A DNA stretch of 64,000 nucleotides. Source: Leclercia pneumoniae. Its GTDB lineage: Bacteria > Pseudomonadota > Gammaproteobacteria > Enterobacterales > Enterobacteriaceae. Shown piece by piece: positions 10,096-19,135 of the stretch. The notes under the pieces are model-generated. The model saw only the letters and a program-made list of their open reading frames with translations. It was not told the DNA's origin and did not search any database. A program made the position numbers and the translations under genes. The first letter of the stretch is position 1. Every line of letters starts with the position of its first letter. The DNA is taken from assembly GCF_017348915.1 (NCBI RefSeq), contig NZ_CP071383.1:1860001-1924000 (forward strand). Direction: 5' to 3'.

Positions 10096-12471
10096 ATGAC
10101 TGCTATCTACAAGGATGCGGGCCGTCCCGTTCAGGAACGCGTTGCTGATTTACTGGCGCACATGACTCCGGAAGAGAAATTTGCCCAGATGCACGCCTAC
10201 TGGTTGATCCTCGATGAGCACGGCCACCACCGTGAGCGCAGCGATCTCAGCGATGAATTCGCGGGCGTCACTGAGCAGGCATCCCTCAACGAACGCCTCA
10301 AGTTAGGCGTGGGACAGATCACCCGTCCGCTGGGAACCCATATTGTGGAGGCAAAAACCGGCGTTCGTGCCGCAAACCGGCTGCAACGAATGATGATGGA
10401 GGAAACCCGGCTGGGTATTCCTGCGCTGTTCCATGAAGAGTGCCTGGTCGGCCTGTTATGTAAAGACGCCACCCTGTTTCCCTCTTCACTGAATTATGGA
10501 TCGACCTGGGATCCGGCACTGGTTCAGCGTGCCGCAGAGCAGATTGGAAAGGAGGCGCGATCTGTGGGCTGCCAGCAGGGACTGGCGCCGGTGCTGGACG
10601 TCTCCCGTGATGTACGCTGGGGCCGCACAGAAGAGACCTTTGGGGAAGACCCCTGGCTGGTGGGGGTGATGGCGACGGCGTATGTCAAAGGGCTGCAGGG
10701 AAAAGAGCGCGATCTGCTGGCCACGCTAAAACACTATGTGGGCCACTCCTTCAGCGAAGGGGCGCGTAACCATGCTCCGGTACATCTCGGCTTTAGCGAA
10801 CTGAACGATACCTTCCTGCTGCCGTTCGAAATGGCGGTTAAGCTGGCCAACGCCGGCTCGGTGATGCCGGCCTACCACGATATCGATAATCAGCCGGGGC
10901 ATAGCGATAGCTTCCTGCTGACCACGGTCTTACGCGAACAGTGGGGGTTTGACGGGCTCATTGTCGCCGATTACGGCGGCGTAAGTTTGCTGCATCAGCA
11001 TCACGGTATCTCTCATGATGCCGCGGAGTCTGCGGCGCTGGCATTTAATGCCGGGCTGGACGTCGAGCTACCGAAGGATGATTGCGCCCGCCATCTCGCA
11101 GATGCGGTCGCGCGCGGGCTGATAACGATGGCGAAGATTGATGAAATCGTCGCGCGCGTGCTCACGGAAAAATTCCGTCTTGGCTTATTTGAACAGCCTT
11201 ACGTGGATGAGAGCGGTATCGACCTGCAGAACGAAGAGACCCGGCAGGTGGCACGCGAAGTGGCCACGCGCTCCATGACCCTGCTGGTGAATAACGGGAT
11301 CTTACCGCTGTCCTCGACACCGCAGGTGGCCGTCGTCGGGCCTACCGCCGATGATCCCCTTGCGCTGCTGAGTGGCTATAGCTTCCCGGTGCATCTGATT
11401 ATTAGCGATATGGTGGAGGAAACTGTTCAGGTCACTACACCGCTGGCGGCCCTGAAACACTACCTCGGAGAGGGCAATGTCCGCTATGCCAAAGGTTGCC
11501 ATATCATTGAGCACCGGATGGCGGGGGCGCCGGTCTTCCCGGGCGAGAGCAGCGGCAAGCCGATGCAGCAATCACCGGTCTCGCACGATACCGGTCTGAT
11601 AGCGCAGGCGGTGCGCGCCGCGCAGGATAGCGAGGTCGTGGTGGCATGCGTCGGGGATCTGGCGGGCTTATTCCAGAGTGGCACCGTTGGAGAAGGGTCC
11701 GATACCGATAGCCTGAATTTACCGGGCGTACAACAGCAACTGCTGGAAGCGCTGGTTGCCACCGGCAAACCGGTAATTGTGGTGATGACCGGCGGCCGAC
11801 CTTACAACCTGCAGGGGCTGGAGGAGAAGGTGGCCGCCCTGATGCTGGCCTGGGCTCCGGGTCAGGAAGGGGGCTGGGCCATCGCGGACGTGCTGACAGG
11901 GCGCGCTGAGCCTGAAGGCCGGCTGGTGGTCAGCGTACCGAAAAGCGCAGGGGCGATGCCGTATTACTACAACCACAAGCTGAAAAGCGGCGGCACGCCG
12001 TTTGCTTTCCATTTTGGCGCGCGCTACCCCTTCGGCTTTGGTCTGGGATGGACGCAATTTGACTGGAGCGCGGCGCAACTCGTTGAAAGCCAGGTTGCGA
12101 TAACCGGTGATGTTGCGGTGAGTATTACCCTGAAGAACGTAGGCGAGCGTAGCGGCAGTGAAGTCGTCCAGCTGTACGTACGCGATAAAGTGGCGACGCA
12201 GGTAAGGCCTTTACAGGAGTTGAAAGCGTTTCAGCGGGTCACGCTTGCGCCAGGCGAATCGGCGAAGCTTACCTTCACGCTGCCTGTCGATATGTTCAAC
12301 TTTACGCGCCGTGACGGCAAGCGCATCGTCGAGCCCGGCGAGTTTGAACTCCAGCTCGGGGCGTCGTCGGCGGATATTCGTGATGTTGCCACGGTCAACG
12401 TAACGGGTGAGACTCGGATGCTGCCTGCCCAATGGCGAATGGTGGGGCGGTGTGAGGTCAATCGCGGATAG
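10096..12471 (+). CDS. Cytoplasmic glycoside hydrolase family 3 beta-glycosidase
   Basis: A 791-residue GH3 enzyme with the usual N-terminal TIM barrel (KHYVGHSFSEGARNHA), the nucleophile in IVADYGG (Asp near residue 292), the alpha/beta sandwich domain, and a C-terminal fibronectin-III-like domain (VQLYVRDKVA ... FTLPVDMFNF). There is no signal peptide, so it acts in the cytoplasm on sugar delivered by the symporter three bases upstream; a GGAG-type ribosome site lies at the end of that gene. Beta-glucosidase and beta-xylosidase activities both occur in this group. Its stop lies a few bases from the convergent rprA terminator. Confidence 0.88.
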   Translation: MTAIYKDAGRPVQERVADLLAHMTPEEKFAQMHAYWLILDEHGHHRERSDLSDEFAGVTEQASLNERLKLGVGQITRPLGTHIVEAKTGVRAANRLQRMMMEETRLGIPALFHEECLVGLLCKDATLFPSSLNYGSTWDPALVQRAAEQIGKEARSVGCQQGLAPVLDVSRDVRWGRTEETFGEDPWLVGVMATAYVKGLQGKERDLLATLKHYVGHSFSEGARNHAPVHLGFSELNDTFLLPFEMAVKLANAGSVMPAYHDIDNQPGHSDSFLLTTVLREQWGFDGLIVADYGGVSLLHQHHGISHDAAESAALAFNAGLDVELPKDDCARHLADAVARGLITMAKIDEIVARVLTEKFRLGLFEQPYVDESGIDLQNEETRQVAREVATRSMTLLVNNGILPLSSTPQVAVVGPTADDPLALLSGYSFPVHLIISDMVEETVQVTTPLAALKHYLGEGNVRYAKGCHIIEHRMAGAPVFPGESSGKPMQQSPVSHDTGLIAQAVRAAQDSEVVVACVGDLAGLFQSGTVGEGSDTDSLNLPGVQQQLLEALVATGKPVIVVMTGGRPYNLQGLEEKVAALMLAWAPGQEGGWAIADVLTGRAEPEGRLVVSVPKSAGAMPYYYNHKLKSGGTPFAFHFGARYPFGFGLGWTQFDWSAAQLVESQVAITGDVAVSITLKNVGERSGSEVVQLYVRDKVATQVRPLQELKAFQRVTLAPGESAKLTFTLPVDMFNFTRRDGKRIVEPGEFELQLGASSADIRDVATVNVTGETRMLPAQWRMVGRCEVNRG

Positions 12472-12477
12472 CAGGAT

Positions 12478-12583
12478 AAAAAAAAGCCCATCGTGGGAGA
12501 TGGGCAAAGACTACACACAGCAATTCGTTGTTTCACTCAGGGGATTTCCATGCTTATAAATCAACGCGTTGATTCATAACCGT
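12478..12583 (-). ncRNA. rprA: RprA small regulatory RNA
   Basis: The minus strand starts ACGGTTATGAATCAACGCG and contains the long central region with GGAAATCCCCTGAGTGAAAC. It ends with the GCCCATCTCCCACGATGGGC hairpin and a run of eight T, as in E. coli RprA (about 106 nt). RprA is an Hfq-dependent sRNA that activates rpoS translation and is induced by the Rcs phosphorelay. The location next to ydiK matches E. coli. A GAGAGGAATCC element ~60 bp upstream could be an RcsB box, but that is only suggestive. Confidence 0.93.
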
Positions 12584-12770
12584 GACCTAATAGTAGGCTT
12601 GCGCGCTTTTAGCGTCGATCGGATTCCTCTCAATAGTTTAAAAGCGTTGAAGATTTTTCGAGGTTTATGAGGCAATTGCGGGCACTTAGTAGGTCAGAGG
12701 GGATAAATACACTCAATAAATATTAGCAACGCTTAACATTCTGGTGGGCGAACCCACCAGAACCATGGTT

Positions 12771-13883
12771 TTACTTATGCCGTTGTTCAGCGTCGCTAAT
12801 CTCTTCGGGTACCAGGTGCGGATCCTTGACGGGGAAGGGCACTTCATTCACCCACGCTGAGAAAAGACGCCAGGAGACGGCCAACAGGACCGGGCCGATA
12901 AACAAGCCTATCATGCCGAAGGCGATCAGCCCGCCGATGACGCCGGACAGAATCAGGATGAGCGGCAAATCGGCGCCCATCCGGATAAGTATTGGGCGAA
13001 TGACGTTATCCATCGTGCCCACAACGCAGCTCCAGACCAGCAACACGGTGCCCCAGGTGGTATCGCCACTCCAGTAAAGCCAGATAATCGATGGTACCAA
13101 TACCGTCAGCGGCCCCAGCTGAACCAGACAGGAGAACAGCATTACGACGGTGAAGAGGGTTGCGTAGGGCACACCCGCAATCGCCAGACCAATGCCACCC
13201 AGCACCGACTGCACCAGCGCGGTAACCACAACACCCAGCGCCACGGCGCGGACCGCCTGCGCAGCCAGCACCATCGCGGCATCGCCGCGCGCAGAGGCGA
13301 GGCGCGTGGCGAAGTGACGTACACCCAGCGCCACTTGCTCGCCCCGCCAGTAGAGCAGAGCGCTAAACAGCAGCATCAGGGCGCAGTGCACGATAAAGCG
13401 ACCAATATGCGCCGCCTGGCCGACAAACCAGGCCGTGGTGGCGCCCACGTACGGGCGTACCTTCGCCATAATTGCGCTGCCGCCCATATCCAGCAGGTTG
13501 TGCCAGCCGGCGTACAACTTATCGCCCACCAGCGGAATACTGTTCAGCCAGGCCAGATCCGGTAACGTGAGATCGCCGCTGGTCAGTGCTTTGATAATCG
13601 GGCCGCTGCCATCTACAAGGCTGTTCACCAGCAGGGCGACAGGAATCACAAACAGCAGCACCAACAGAAGGGTCATCACCAGCACCGCCAGCGAACGACG
13701 GCCAAACAGCAGGCGCTGAAGACGGATAAAGAGCGGCCAGGTGGCAATCACCACCGTACCCGCCCAGGCAAAGCCGAGAATAAAGGGTTGAACAATCCAC
13801 AGACACGCAATGATCATGATGGCCAAAAACAGCACCGACAGCAGTATCTGCGCAACATCCCTGGGCTGACGAAGAGAGGTCAT
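12771..13883 (-). CDS. ydiK: AI-2E family transporter YdiK
   Basis: A 370-residue inner-membrane protein of the AI-2E/PerM (UPF0118) family. It has about eight predicted helices: two near the N terminus, one at residues ~60-85 and a C-terminal cluster with the family signature VLVPSIIWLYWSG and GVIGGLIAFGMIGLFIGPVLLAV. Members export small molecules or ions; the YdiK substrate is not established. It sits between rprA and divergent ydiJ as in E. coli. A hairpin CTGGTGGG/CCCACCAG just after its stop may help 3' end formation but lacks a good T run. Confidence 0.9.
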   Translation of the reverse strand: MTSLRQPRDVAQILLSVLFLAIMIIACLWIVQPFILGFAWAGTVVIATWPLFIRLQRLLFGRRSLAVLVMTLLLVLLFVIPVALLVNSLVDGSGPIIKALTSGDLTLPDLAWLNSIPLVGDKLYAGWHNLLDMGGSAIMAKVRPYVGATTAWFVGQAAHIGRFIVHCALMLLFSALLYWRGEQVALGVRHFATRLASARGDAAMVLAAQAVRAVALGVVVTALVQSVLGGIGLAIAGVPYATLFTVVMLFSCLVQLGPLTVLVPSIIWLYWSGDTTWGTVLLVWSCVVGTMDNVIRPILIRMGADLPLILILSGVIGGLIAFGMIGLFIGPVLLAVSWRLFSAWVNEVPFPVKDPHLVPEEISDAEQRHK

Positions 13884-14195
13884 AAATGAAATTTTCCTTA
13901 ATGAACACCCGCCGGGCTGGCAGGAAGGGAAACCGCGTCACTCTAATCATCAGTGATTTCCCCGGTTTTTAACAGGCGGATTCTGCCTGTAATTCTACTG
14001 AGCGTATAAGAAAAAAATGTGATAAAACTTTCCGGACACAACGCAAACGATTATCCCCCTCCTGGTTCAAGCTGCAGATGCGTGGGCTGCGTGTATTCAC
14101 CCGGTGTGCTGTGCGCCCGGGGATCTGTTCACATGCCGCCTTTCTGTAGCGCGAATGAGTAAGGGGATCCACAACTCTTATTAGGGTCGACAGTA
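13884..14195. other. ydiK-ydiJ divergent intergenic region
   Basis: About 310 bp containing the promoters of both genes by position. I see no confident operator, hairpin or small gene. Confidence 0.4.
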
Positions 14196-17100
14196 ATGAT
14201 CCCACAGATTTCTCAGGCACCCGGCGTCGTTCAGTTGGTGCTCAATTTTTTGCAAGCACTGGAGCAACAGGGTTTTACCGGCGATACCGCCACGGGCTAC
14301 GCCGACAGGCTGACCATGGCCACCGACAACAGTATCTACCAGCTACTTCCCGATGCCGTCGTATTTCCCCGTTCTACCGCTGACGTGGCGCTGATTGCCC
14401 GTCTTGCCTCGCAGGAACGTTTTACGTCTCTGATTTTTACCCCGCGCGGCGGCGGTACCGGTACCAATGGTCAGGCGCTTAACCAGGGCATCATCATCGA
14501 TATGTCCCGCTATATGAACCGCATCATCGAAATCAATCCTGAAGAGGGATGGGTGCGTGTAGAAGCGGGGGTGATCAAAGACCAGCTTAATCAGTACCTC
14601 AAGCCTTACGGCTACTTTTTTGCGCCGGAACTCTCTACCAGTAACCGCGCCACCATCGGGGGGATGATCAACACCGATGCGTCCGGCCAGGGCTCGCTGG
14701 TGTATGGCAAAACATCCGACCACGTCCTCGGCGTCCGTGCCGTATTGCTGGGCGGTGACATCCTTGATACCCGGCCCATGCCGGTTGCGCTGGCCGAGAC
14801 GCTGGGCAACGACAGCACCGCCACGGGGCGAATTTATCGTACCGTGCTGGAGCGTTGCCGGGATAACCGCCAGCTGATTATTGATAAATTCCCGAAACTG
14901 AACCGCTTCCTGACGGGGTACGATCTGCGCCACGTTTTCAATGACGATCTGAGCGAGTTCGATTTAACCCGTATTCTGGCAGGCTCCGAAGGAACGCTGG
15001 CGTTTATTACCGAAGCGCGGCTGGACATTACGCCGCTGCCAAAAGTGCGCCGTCTGGTGAATGTGAAATACAACTCCTTCGACTCCGCGCTGCGTAATGC
15101 CCCCTTTATGGTCGATGCGCGGGCGCTGTCGGTAGAGACGGTCGATTCCAAAGTGCTGAACCTCGCACGGGAAGATATCGTCTGGCACTCGGTAAGCGAA
15201 CTTATTACCGACGTTCCCGACAAAGAGATGCTCGGTCTGAATATCGTCGAATTTGCCGGCGATAACGGCGAGTTGATCGACCACCAGGTTAACACGCTCT
15301 GCCAGCGCCTCGATGAGCTTATCGCCGCGGGCGAAGGCGGCGTGATTGGCTGGCAACTGTGCAGTGAGTTGGCGGGTATAGAACGTATCTACGCTATGCG
15401 TAAAAAAGCGGTGGGGCTACTGGGTAATGCCAAAGGCGCGGCCAAGCCCATTCCTTTTGCCGAAGATACCTGCGTGCCTCCCGAGCATCTGGCCGACTAT
15501 ATTGTGGAGTTCCGGGCGTTGCTCGACAGCCACGGCCTGAGCTACGGCATGTTTGGTCACGTGGATGCGGGTGTGCTGCATGTGCGTCCTGCGCTGGATA
15601 TGTGCGACCCGCAGCAAGAGATGCTGATGAAACAGCTCTCTGATGACGTGGTGGCGTTAACGGCCAAATACGGCGGGCTACTCTGGGGTGAACACGGTAA
15701 AGGCTTCCGCGCGGAGTACAGCCCGGCGTTCTTCGGAGAGGCGCTCTACGGCGAGTTGCGCAAGGTGAAAGCGGCGTTCGATCCGGATAACCGCCTGAAT
15801 CCGGGAAAGATCTGCCCGCCAGAGGACATCGATGCCCCCATGATGAAGGTCGATGCCGTCAAACGCGGCACCTTTGATCGTCAGATCCCTATCGCGGTGC
15901 GCGCCTCCTGGCGCGGCGCGATGGAGTGTAACGGTAACGGGCTGTGCTTTAACTTCGACGCAAAAAGTCCGATGTGCCCGTCAATGAAGATCACCAGCAA
16001 CCGCATTCACTCGCCAAAAGGGCGCGCCACCCTGGTGCGTGAATGGCTGCGTCTGTTGGCCGATCGGGGTGTGGATCCGCTGGTGCTGGAAAAAGAGCTG
16101 CCCGGGAAACGCGCCAGCCTGCGTTCACTTATCGAGCGCACGCGCAATAGCTGGCATGCCCGCAAAGGGGAGTATGACTTCTCGCATGAAGTAAAAGAGG
16201 CGATGTCCGGTTGTCTGGCCTGTAAAGCGTGCTCTACGCAGTGCCCAATCAAGATCGATGTGCCGGAGTTCCGGTCACGCTTCCTGCAGCTTTATCACAC
16301 CCGCTATCTGCGCCCGGTGCGCGATCACCTGGTGGCGACGGTGGAGAGCTACGCCCCCCTTATGGCCCGCGCGCCGAAGACCTTCAACTTCTTCCTTAAA
16401 CAGCCGATGGTGCGCAAACTTTCCGGTAAGCACATCGGTATGATCGATCTGCCGCTGCTGTCGGTGCCGTCGCTGCAGCAGCAGCTTGTGGGTCACCGCT
16501 CCGCCAACACTACGCTCGAACAGCTCGAAGCCCTGAGCGACGAACAGAAAGCCCGCACCGTGCTGGTGGTGCAGGATCCTTTTACCAGCTATTACGACGC
16601 GCAGGTTGTGGCCGATTTCATCCGGCTGGTGGAACGCCTCGATCATCAACCCGTGGTGCTGCCGTTCTCGCCCAACGGCAAGGCGCAGCATATTAAGGGG
16701 TTCCTCAACCGCTTTGCGAAAACCGCGCAGAAGACCTCTGATTTCCTCAACCGCGTGGCGCAGTTGGGGATGCCGATGGTGGGTGTCGACCCGGCGCTGG
16801 TGCTCTGTTATCGCGATGAGTACAAACAGACGCTGGGAGACAAACGTGGAGATTTCCACGTTCAGCTGGTGCATGAATGGCTGCCAGCCGTGCTGAATAA
16901 CCCTGCGGTGCCGGAGTCCAGCGGGGAGTCCTGGTATCTGTTTGGTCACTGTACGGAAGTGACGGCGCTGCCCGGGGCGCCGGGACAGTGGGCATCTATC
17001 TTCGCCCGTTTTGGCGCGAAGCTGGAAAACGTCAACGTAGGGTGCTGCGGTATGGCAGGAACTTACGGACATGAGGTGAAAAACCATGCCAACTCGCTGG

Positions 17101-17252
17101 GTATTTATGAGCTCTCCTGGCGCCAGGCGATGCAGCGCCTGCCGCGAAACCGCTGTCTGGCTACCGGCTACTCGTGCCGCAGCCAGGTGAAGCGCATCGA
17201 GGGCAGCGGCGTGCGTCACCCTCTGCAGGCATTACTGGAGATTATGGGATGA
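14196..17252 (+). CDS. ydiJ: FAD-linked oxidoreductase / D-2-hydroxyglutarate dehydrogenase YdiJ
   Basis: A 1018-residue fused enzyme. The N-terminal PCMH-type FAD domain ([10 protein letters not shown], ~residues 85-95, and [14 protein letters not shown]) is followed by the FAD-oxidase C-terminal domain ([15 protein letters not shown]). Next come a 4Fe-4S module with the cysteine cluster [18 protein letters not shown], and a CCG-type domain ([11 protein letters not shown]). The layout resembles glycolate/lactate oxidase subunits joined in one chain. YdiJ has been described as oxidising D-2-hydroxyglutarate; the exact substrate here is inferred. Its stop overlaps the menI start (ATGA), so the two are coupled. 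Confidence 0.93.
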   Translation: MIPQISQAPGVVQLVLNFLQALEQQGFTGDTATGYADRLTMATDNSIYQLLPDAVVFPRSTADVALIARLASQERFTSLIFTPRGGGTGTNGQALNQGIIIDMSRYMNRIIEINPEEGWVRVEAGVIKDQLNQYLKPYGYFFAPELSTSNRATIGGMINTDASGQGSLVYGKTSDHVLGVRAVLLGGDILDTRPMPVALAETLGNDSTATGRIYRTVLERCRDNRQLIIDKFPKLNRFLTGYDLRHVFNDDLSEFDLTRILAGSEGTLAFITEARLDITPLPKVRRLVNVKYNSFDSALRNAPFMVDARALSVETVDSKVLNLAREDIVWHSVSELITDVPDKEMLGLNIVEFAGDNGELIDHQVNTLCQRLDELIAAGEGGVIGWQLCSELAGIERIYAMRKKAVGLLGNAKGAAKPIPFAEDTCVPPEHLADYIVEFRALLDSHGLSYGMFGHVDAGVLHVRPALDMCDPQQEMLMKQLSDDVVALTAKYGGLLWGEHGKGFRAEYSPAFFGEALYGELRKVKAAFDPDNRLNPGKICPPEDIDAPMMKVDAVKRGTFDRQIPIAVRASWRGAMECNGNGLCFNFDAKSPMCPSMKITSNRIHSPKGRATLVREWLRLLADRGVDPLVLEKELPGKRASLRSLIERTRNSWHARKGEYDFSHEVKEAMSGCLACKACSTQCPIKIDVPEFRSRFLQLYHTRYLRPVRDHLVATVESYAPLMARAPKTFNFFLKQPMVRKLSGKHIGMIDLPLLSVPSLQQQLVGHRSANTTLEQLEALSDEQKARTVLVVQDPFTSYYDAQVVADFIRLVERLDHQPVVLPFSPNGKAQHIKGFLNRFAKTAQKTSDFLNRVAQLGMPMVGVDPALVLCYRDEYKQTLGDKRGDFHVQLVHEWLPAVLNNPAVPESSGESWYLFGHCTEVTALPGAPGQWASIFARFGAKLENVNVGCCGMAGTYGHEVKNHANSLGIYELSWRQAMQRLPRNRCLATGYSCRSQVKRIEGSGVRHPLQALLEIMG

Positions 17253-17659
17253 TCTGGAGACGTACCACGACGCTTGAGGCCTTAAACGCCATGGGCGCGG
17301 ACAATATGGTCGGCCTGCTGGATATACAGTTCACCCGCCTCGGTGATGATGAGCTGGAAGCCACCATGCCCGTCGATAGCCGGACGCATCAGCCATTCGG
17401 TCTGCTGCATGGCGGCGCCTCCGTGGTGCTCGCCGAAACGCTGGGGTCGGTCGCCGGTTATCTCTGCACCGAGGGGGAACAGAAGGTGGTAGGCCTCGAG
17501 GTCAATGCCAATCATCTTCGTTCTGTGCGGAGTGGTAGGGTGCGCGGCGTCTGCCGCGCGCTGCACGCCGGGGGGCGCCATCAGGTGTGGCAGATTGAGA
17601 TCTACGATGAGCAGCAACGGCTGTGCTGCTCCTCGCGGCTCACAACCGCGGTGGTGTAA
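17249..17659 (+). CDS. menI: 1,4-dihydroxy-2-naphthoyl-CoA hydrolase MenI (YdiI)
   Basis: A 136-residue hot-dog-fold thioesterase that removes CoA in menaquinone synthesis. The active-site helix [20 protein letters not shown] carries the catalytic Glu of LAET. The true start is the ATG at 17249 ([13 protein letters not shown]), which overlaps the ydiJ stop; an upstream in-frame ATG at 17174 lies inside ydiJ. The order ydiJ-menI-ydiH-sufA is that of E. coli. Confidence 0.94.
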   Translation: MIWRRTTTLEALNAMGADNMVGLLDIQFTRLGDDELEATMPVDSRTHQPFGLLHGGASVVLAETLGSVAGYLCTEGEQKVVGLEVNANHLRSVRSGRVRGVCRALHAGGRHQVWQIEIYDEQQRLCCSSRLTTAVV

Positions 17660-17747
17660 AAAAAGGCGGGGATGCCTTGTTTATGGTCAAAAAACGAACA
17701 GCAAAGTGTGATATACTGGTCGCGTTTTGTACATAAACGAGGACATT

Positions 17748-17942
17748 ATGGATACCGATTTGAACCCAACCCAACTGGCCATTGAATATTTACGCCGCGA
17801 TACGAGCAACCTTTCTCCGGCTCAGTATTTGAAAAAGCTGAAACAGCTTGAACTGGAATTTACGGATCTGCTCACGCTCTCTTCAAGCGAATTGAAAGAA
17901 GAGATCTACTTTGCCTGGCGGTTGGGTGTTCACGTCCATTAA
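17748..17942 (+). CDS. ydiH: YdiH family small protein of unknown function
   Basis: A 64-residue acidic, helical soluble protein (MDTDLNPTQLAIEYLRRDTS to GVHVH) recognised as YdiH by content and position between menI and suf. A TATACT -10 hexamer lies at 17712-17717 and a GAGG site precedes the ATG at 17748. An in-frame ATG at 17727 is less likely. No function is known to me. Confidence 0.85.
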   Translation: MDTDLNPTQLAIEYLRRDTSNLSPAQYLKKLKQLELEFTDLLTLSSSELKEEIYFAWRLGVHVH

Positions 17943-17959
17943 TTTCTGCACTCTGTAAT

Positions 17960-17984
17960 AAAGGCCGCGATTGCGGCCTTTATG
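17960..17984 (+). terminator. Terminator of ydiH
   Basis: A perfect stem AAAGGCCGC/GCGGCCTTT with a four-base loop, 17 bp after the ydiH stop. Confidence 0.75.
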
Positions 17985-18059
17985 CTTTCTGTGCGCTTTG
18001 CAGAGCGGCGCCGCAATTTATGTCAAATCACCGCCCGCTATTCATGAGACTATTCTGAT

Positions 18060-18158
18060 GCTCCTTCAAGAGCTAAGCCACAGAGTGCCGGAGATAAGCG
18101 CCGGATGGAGCAAGGAACCCTTAAGATTACCCACGGGTAGTCTTAAGGGTTTTCTTTT
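18060..18158 (+). ncRNA. rydB: RydB-like sRNA locus
   Basis: The E. coli sRNA gene rydB lies between ydiH and sufA in their orientation. Here that interval holds a candidate -10 hexamer TATTCT (18051-18056) and about 60 bases of non-coding sequence. After these comes a very strong hairpin, AACCCTTAAGATTACCC paired with GGTAGTCTTAAGGGTT, and then TTTTCTTTT, the form of an intrinsic terminator for a short RNA. Naming rests on position and orientation because I cannot align it to RydB from memory. The 5' end is an estimate. Confidence 0.55.
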
Positions 18159-18165
18159 GGCTGAA

Positions 18166-18321
18166 TTACAATGACAGGCCGATCGCCGCGTTCACTATGC
18201 TCGAAGCCATAAAGACGCCACCCACGATGAGAAACGCCCGGTTTTTGCGAGTGCCCGCGAGCGTCAGCATTACTATAGCCACCACGAAAAACGGGATGGC
18301 AATAATCGAAAATGTATTCAT
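18166..18321 (-). CDS. 51-residue putative two-helix membrane protein, unknown
   Basis: A small ORF reading MNTFSIIAIPFFVVAIVML then TLAGTRKNRAFLIVGGVFM and ASSIVNAAIGLSL. Two hydrophobic segments (residues ~4-21 and ~31-50) are joined by a short basic loop, TRKNR, a hairpin-type inner-membrane protein. An AGGTG ribosome site lies six bases before the ATG. Its stop is eight bases from the RydB-like hairpin, so the two transcripts converge. A ~100-base leader with pairing potential lies upstream. I do not recognise the family. Confidence 0.62.
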   Translation of the reverse strand: MNTFSIIAIPFFVVAIVMLTLAGTRKNRAFLIVGGVFMASSIVNAAIGLSL

Positions 18322-18425
18322 AGTGGCACCTAATCTTTAAGAGGCAGATAACGTAACCGGGTCTACCGCCTAACGCCAGACTTTGCGAACCGCCAATACA
18401 GGTAGGGTCTCGCTTCACACCTGGT
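18322..18425 (-). promoter_or_regulatory. Possible structured 5' leader of the 51-residue membrane protein gene
   Basis: The minus-strand sequence from about 18425 to the ATG contains short complementary runs: GCGA with TTCGC, CTACC with GGTAG, and GTCT with AGAC. They enclose a GC-rich core, and the sequence does not code in any useful frame. This could be a cis-acting RNA; no known riboswitch class was recognised. The evidence is visual only. Confidence 0.3.
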
Positions 18426-18578
18426 TTCCCTTCTATGACTGTTCCGGAAGAGTCGGGTTGCCGGCCGCGCTCTTCATCAACGAAGCCTGCTCAAAAAACT
18501 ATCTCATAAATAGGCATTCCCTATACAACTTTACCATTTCTACCCGTCTCATCGATTAGCGCGTCTAAATCCATTATT

Positions 18579-18591
18579 AATCAATGAATTG
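18579..18591. promoter_or_regulatory. Putative IHF site upstream of sufA
   Basis: AATCAATGAATTG fits the IHF consensus WATCAANNNNTTR exactly. It is part of a longer palindrome, TTAATCAATGAATTGATTAA, so either strand fits. IHF is known to bend the E. coli suf promoter to help OxyR activation. The distance to the promoter is about 120 bp. Confidence 0.6.
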
Positions 18592-18670
18592 ATTAAAATA
18601 ATCCTTGCCTGATAACAACTCAGGCAGGGTCTATGCTTAATGAAAGTAGCCAAAAAGGGCGATTAAGCAG

Positions 18671-18719
18671 AAAGCCCCTGCTGTCAGGGGGTTGAAGTGA
18701 TAATCGTTATCACTAACAT
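18671..18719 (+). promoter_or_regulatory. sufA promoter with IscR type-2 site and Fur box
   Basis: 18671-18696 starts AAAGCCCCTG and ends GGGGTTGAA, matching the IscR type-2 pattern in both halves. It runs directly into a perfect palindromic Fur box, GTGATAATCGTTATCAC (18697-18713). A -35 TTGAAG (18692-18697) and a -10 TAACAT (18714-18719) place the Fur box in the spacer. The expected logic is repression by Fur with iron and activation by apo-IscR when clusters are short. Confidence 0.78.
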
Positions 18720-18758
18720 GGTGTTATGCCCTGATGGCGCAACAAATGAGGTGGACCT

Positions 18759-19127
18759 ATGGAATTGCATTCAGAAACGTTCAACCCAGCGGATTTCACA
18801 TGGCGCGGACTGTCGCTTACCCCTGCGGCAGCGAAGCATATTCATGAGCTGGTGGAGAAACAGCCCGGCATGCTGGGCGTGCGCTTAAGCGTCAAGACGA
18901 CCGGCTGCGCCGGTTTCGGCTATGTGCTGGATACCGTCAGCGAGCCGCAAAAAGACGACCTTATTTTCGAGCATGACGGTGCAAAATTGTATGTGCCGTT
19001 ACAGGCGATGCCGTTTATTGACGGTACTGAAGTGGATTACGTGCGCGAAGGTTTAAACCAGTTATTCAAATTCAACAACCCGAAAGCCCAGAACGAATGT
19101 GGGTGCGGCGAAAGCTTTGGGGTATAG
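18759..19127 (+). CDS. sufA: Fe-S cluster assembly A-type carrier SufA
   Basis: A 122-residue HesB/IscA-type carrier that takes clusters from SufBCD and passes them to apo-enzymes. The three ligand cysteines are visible: [14 protein letters not shown] and the C-terminal [11 protein letters not shown]. It is the first gene of sufABCDSE, and sufB starts eight bases after its stop. An overlapping ATG at 18697 lies in the promoter region and is not a start. Confidence 0.97.
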   Translation: MELHSETFNPADFTWRGLSLTPAAAKHIHELVEKQPGMLGVRLSVKTTGCAGFGYVLDTVSEPQKDDLIFEHDGAKLYVPLQAMPFIDGTEVDYVREGLNQLFKFNNPKAQNECGCGESFGV

Positions 19128-19135
19128 GCGGTACT

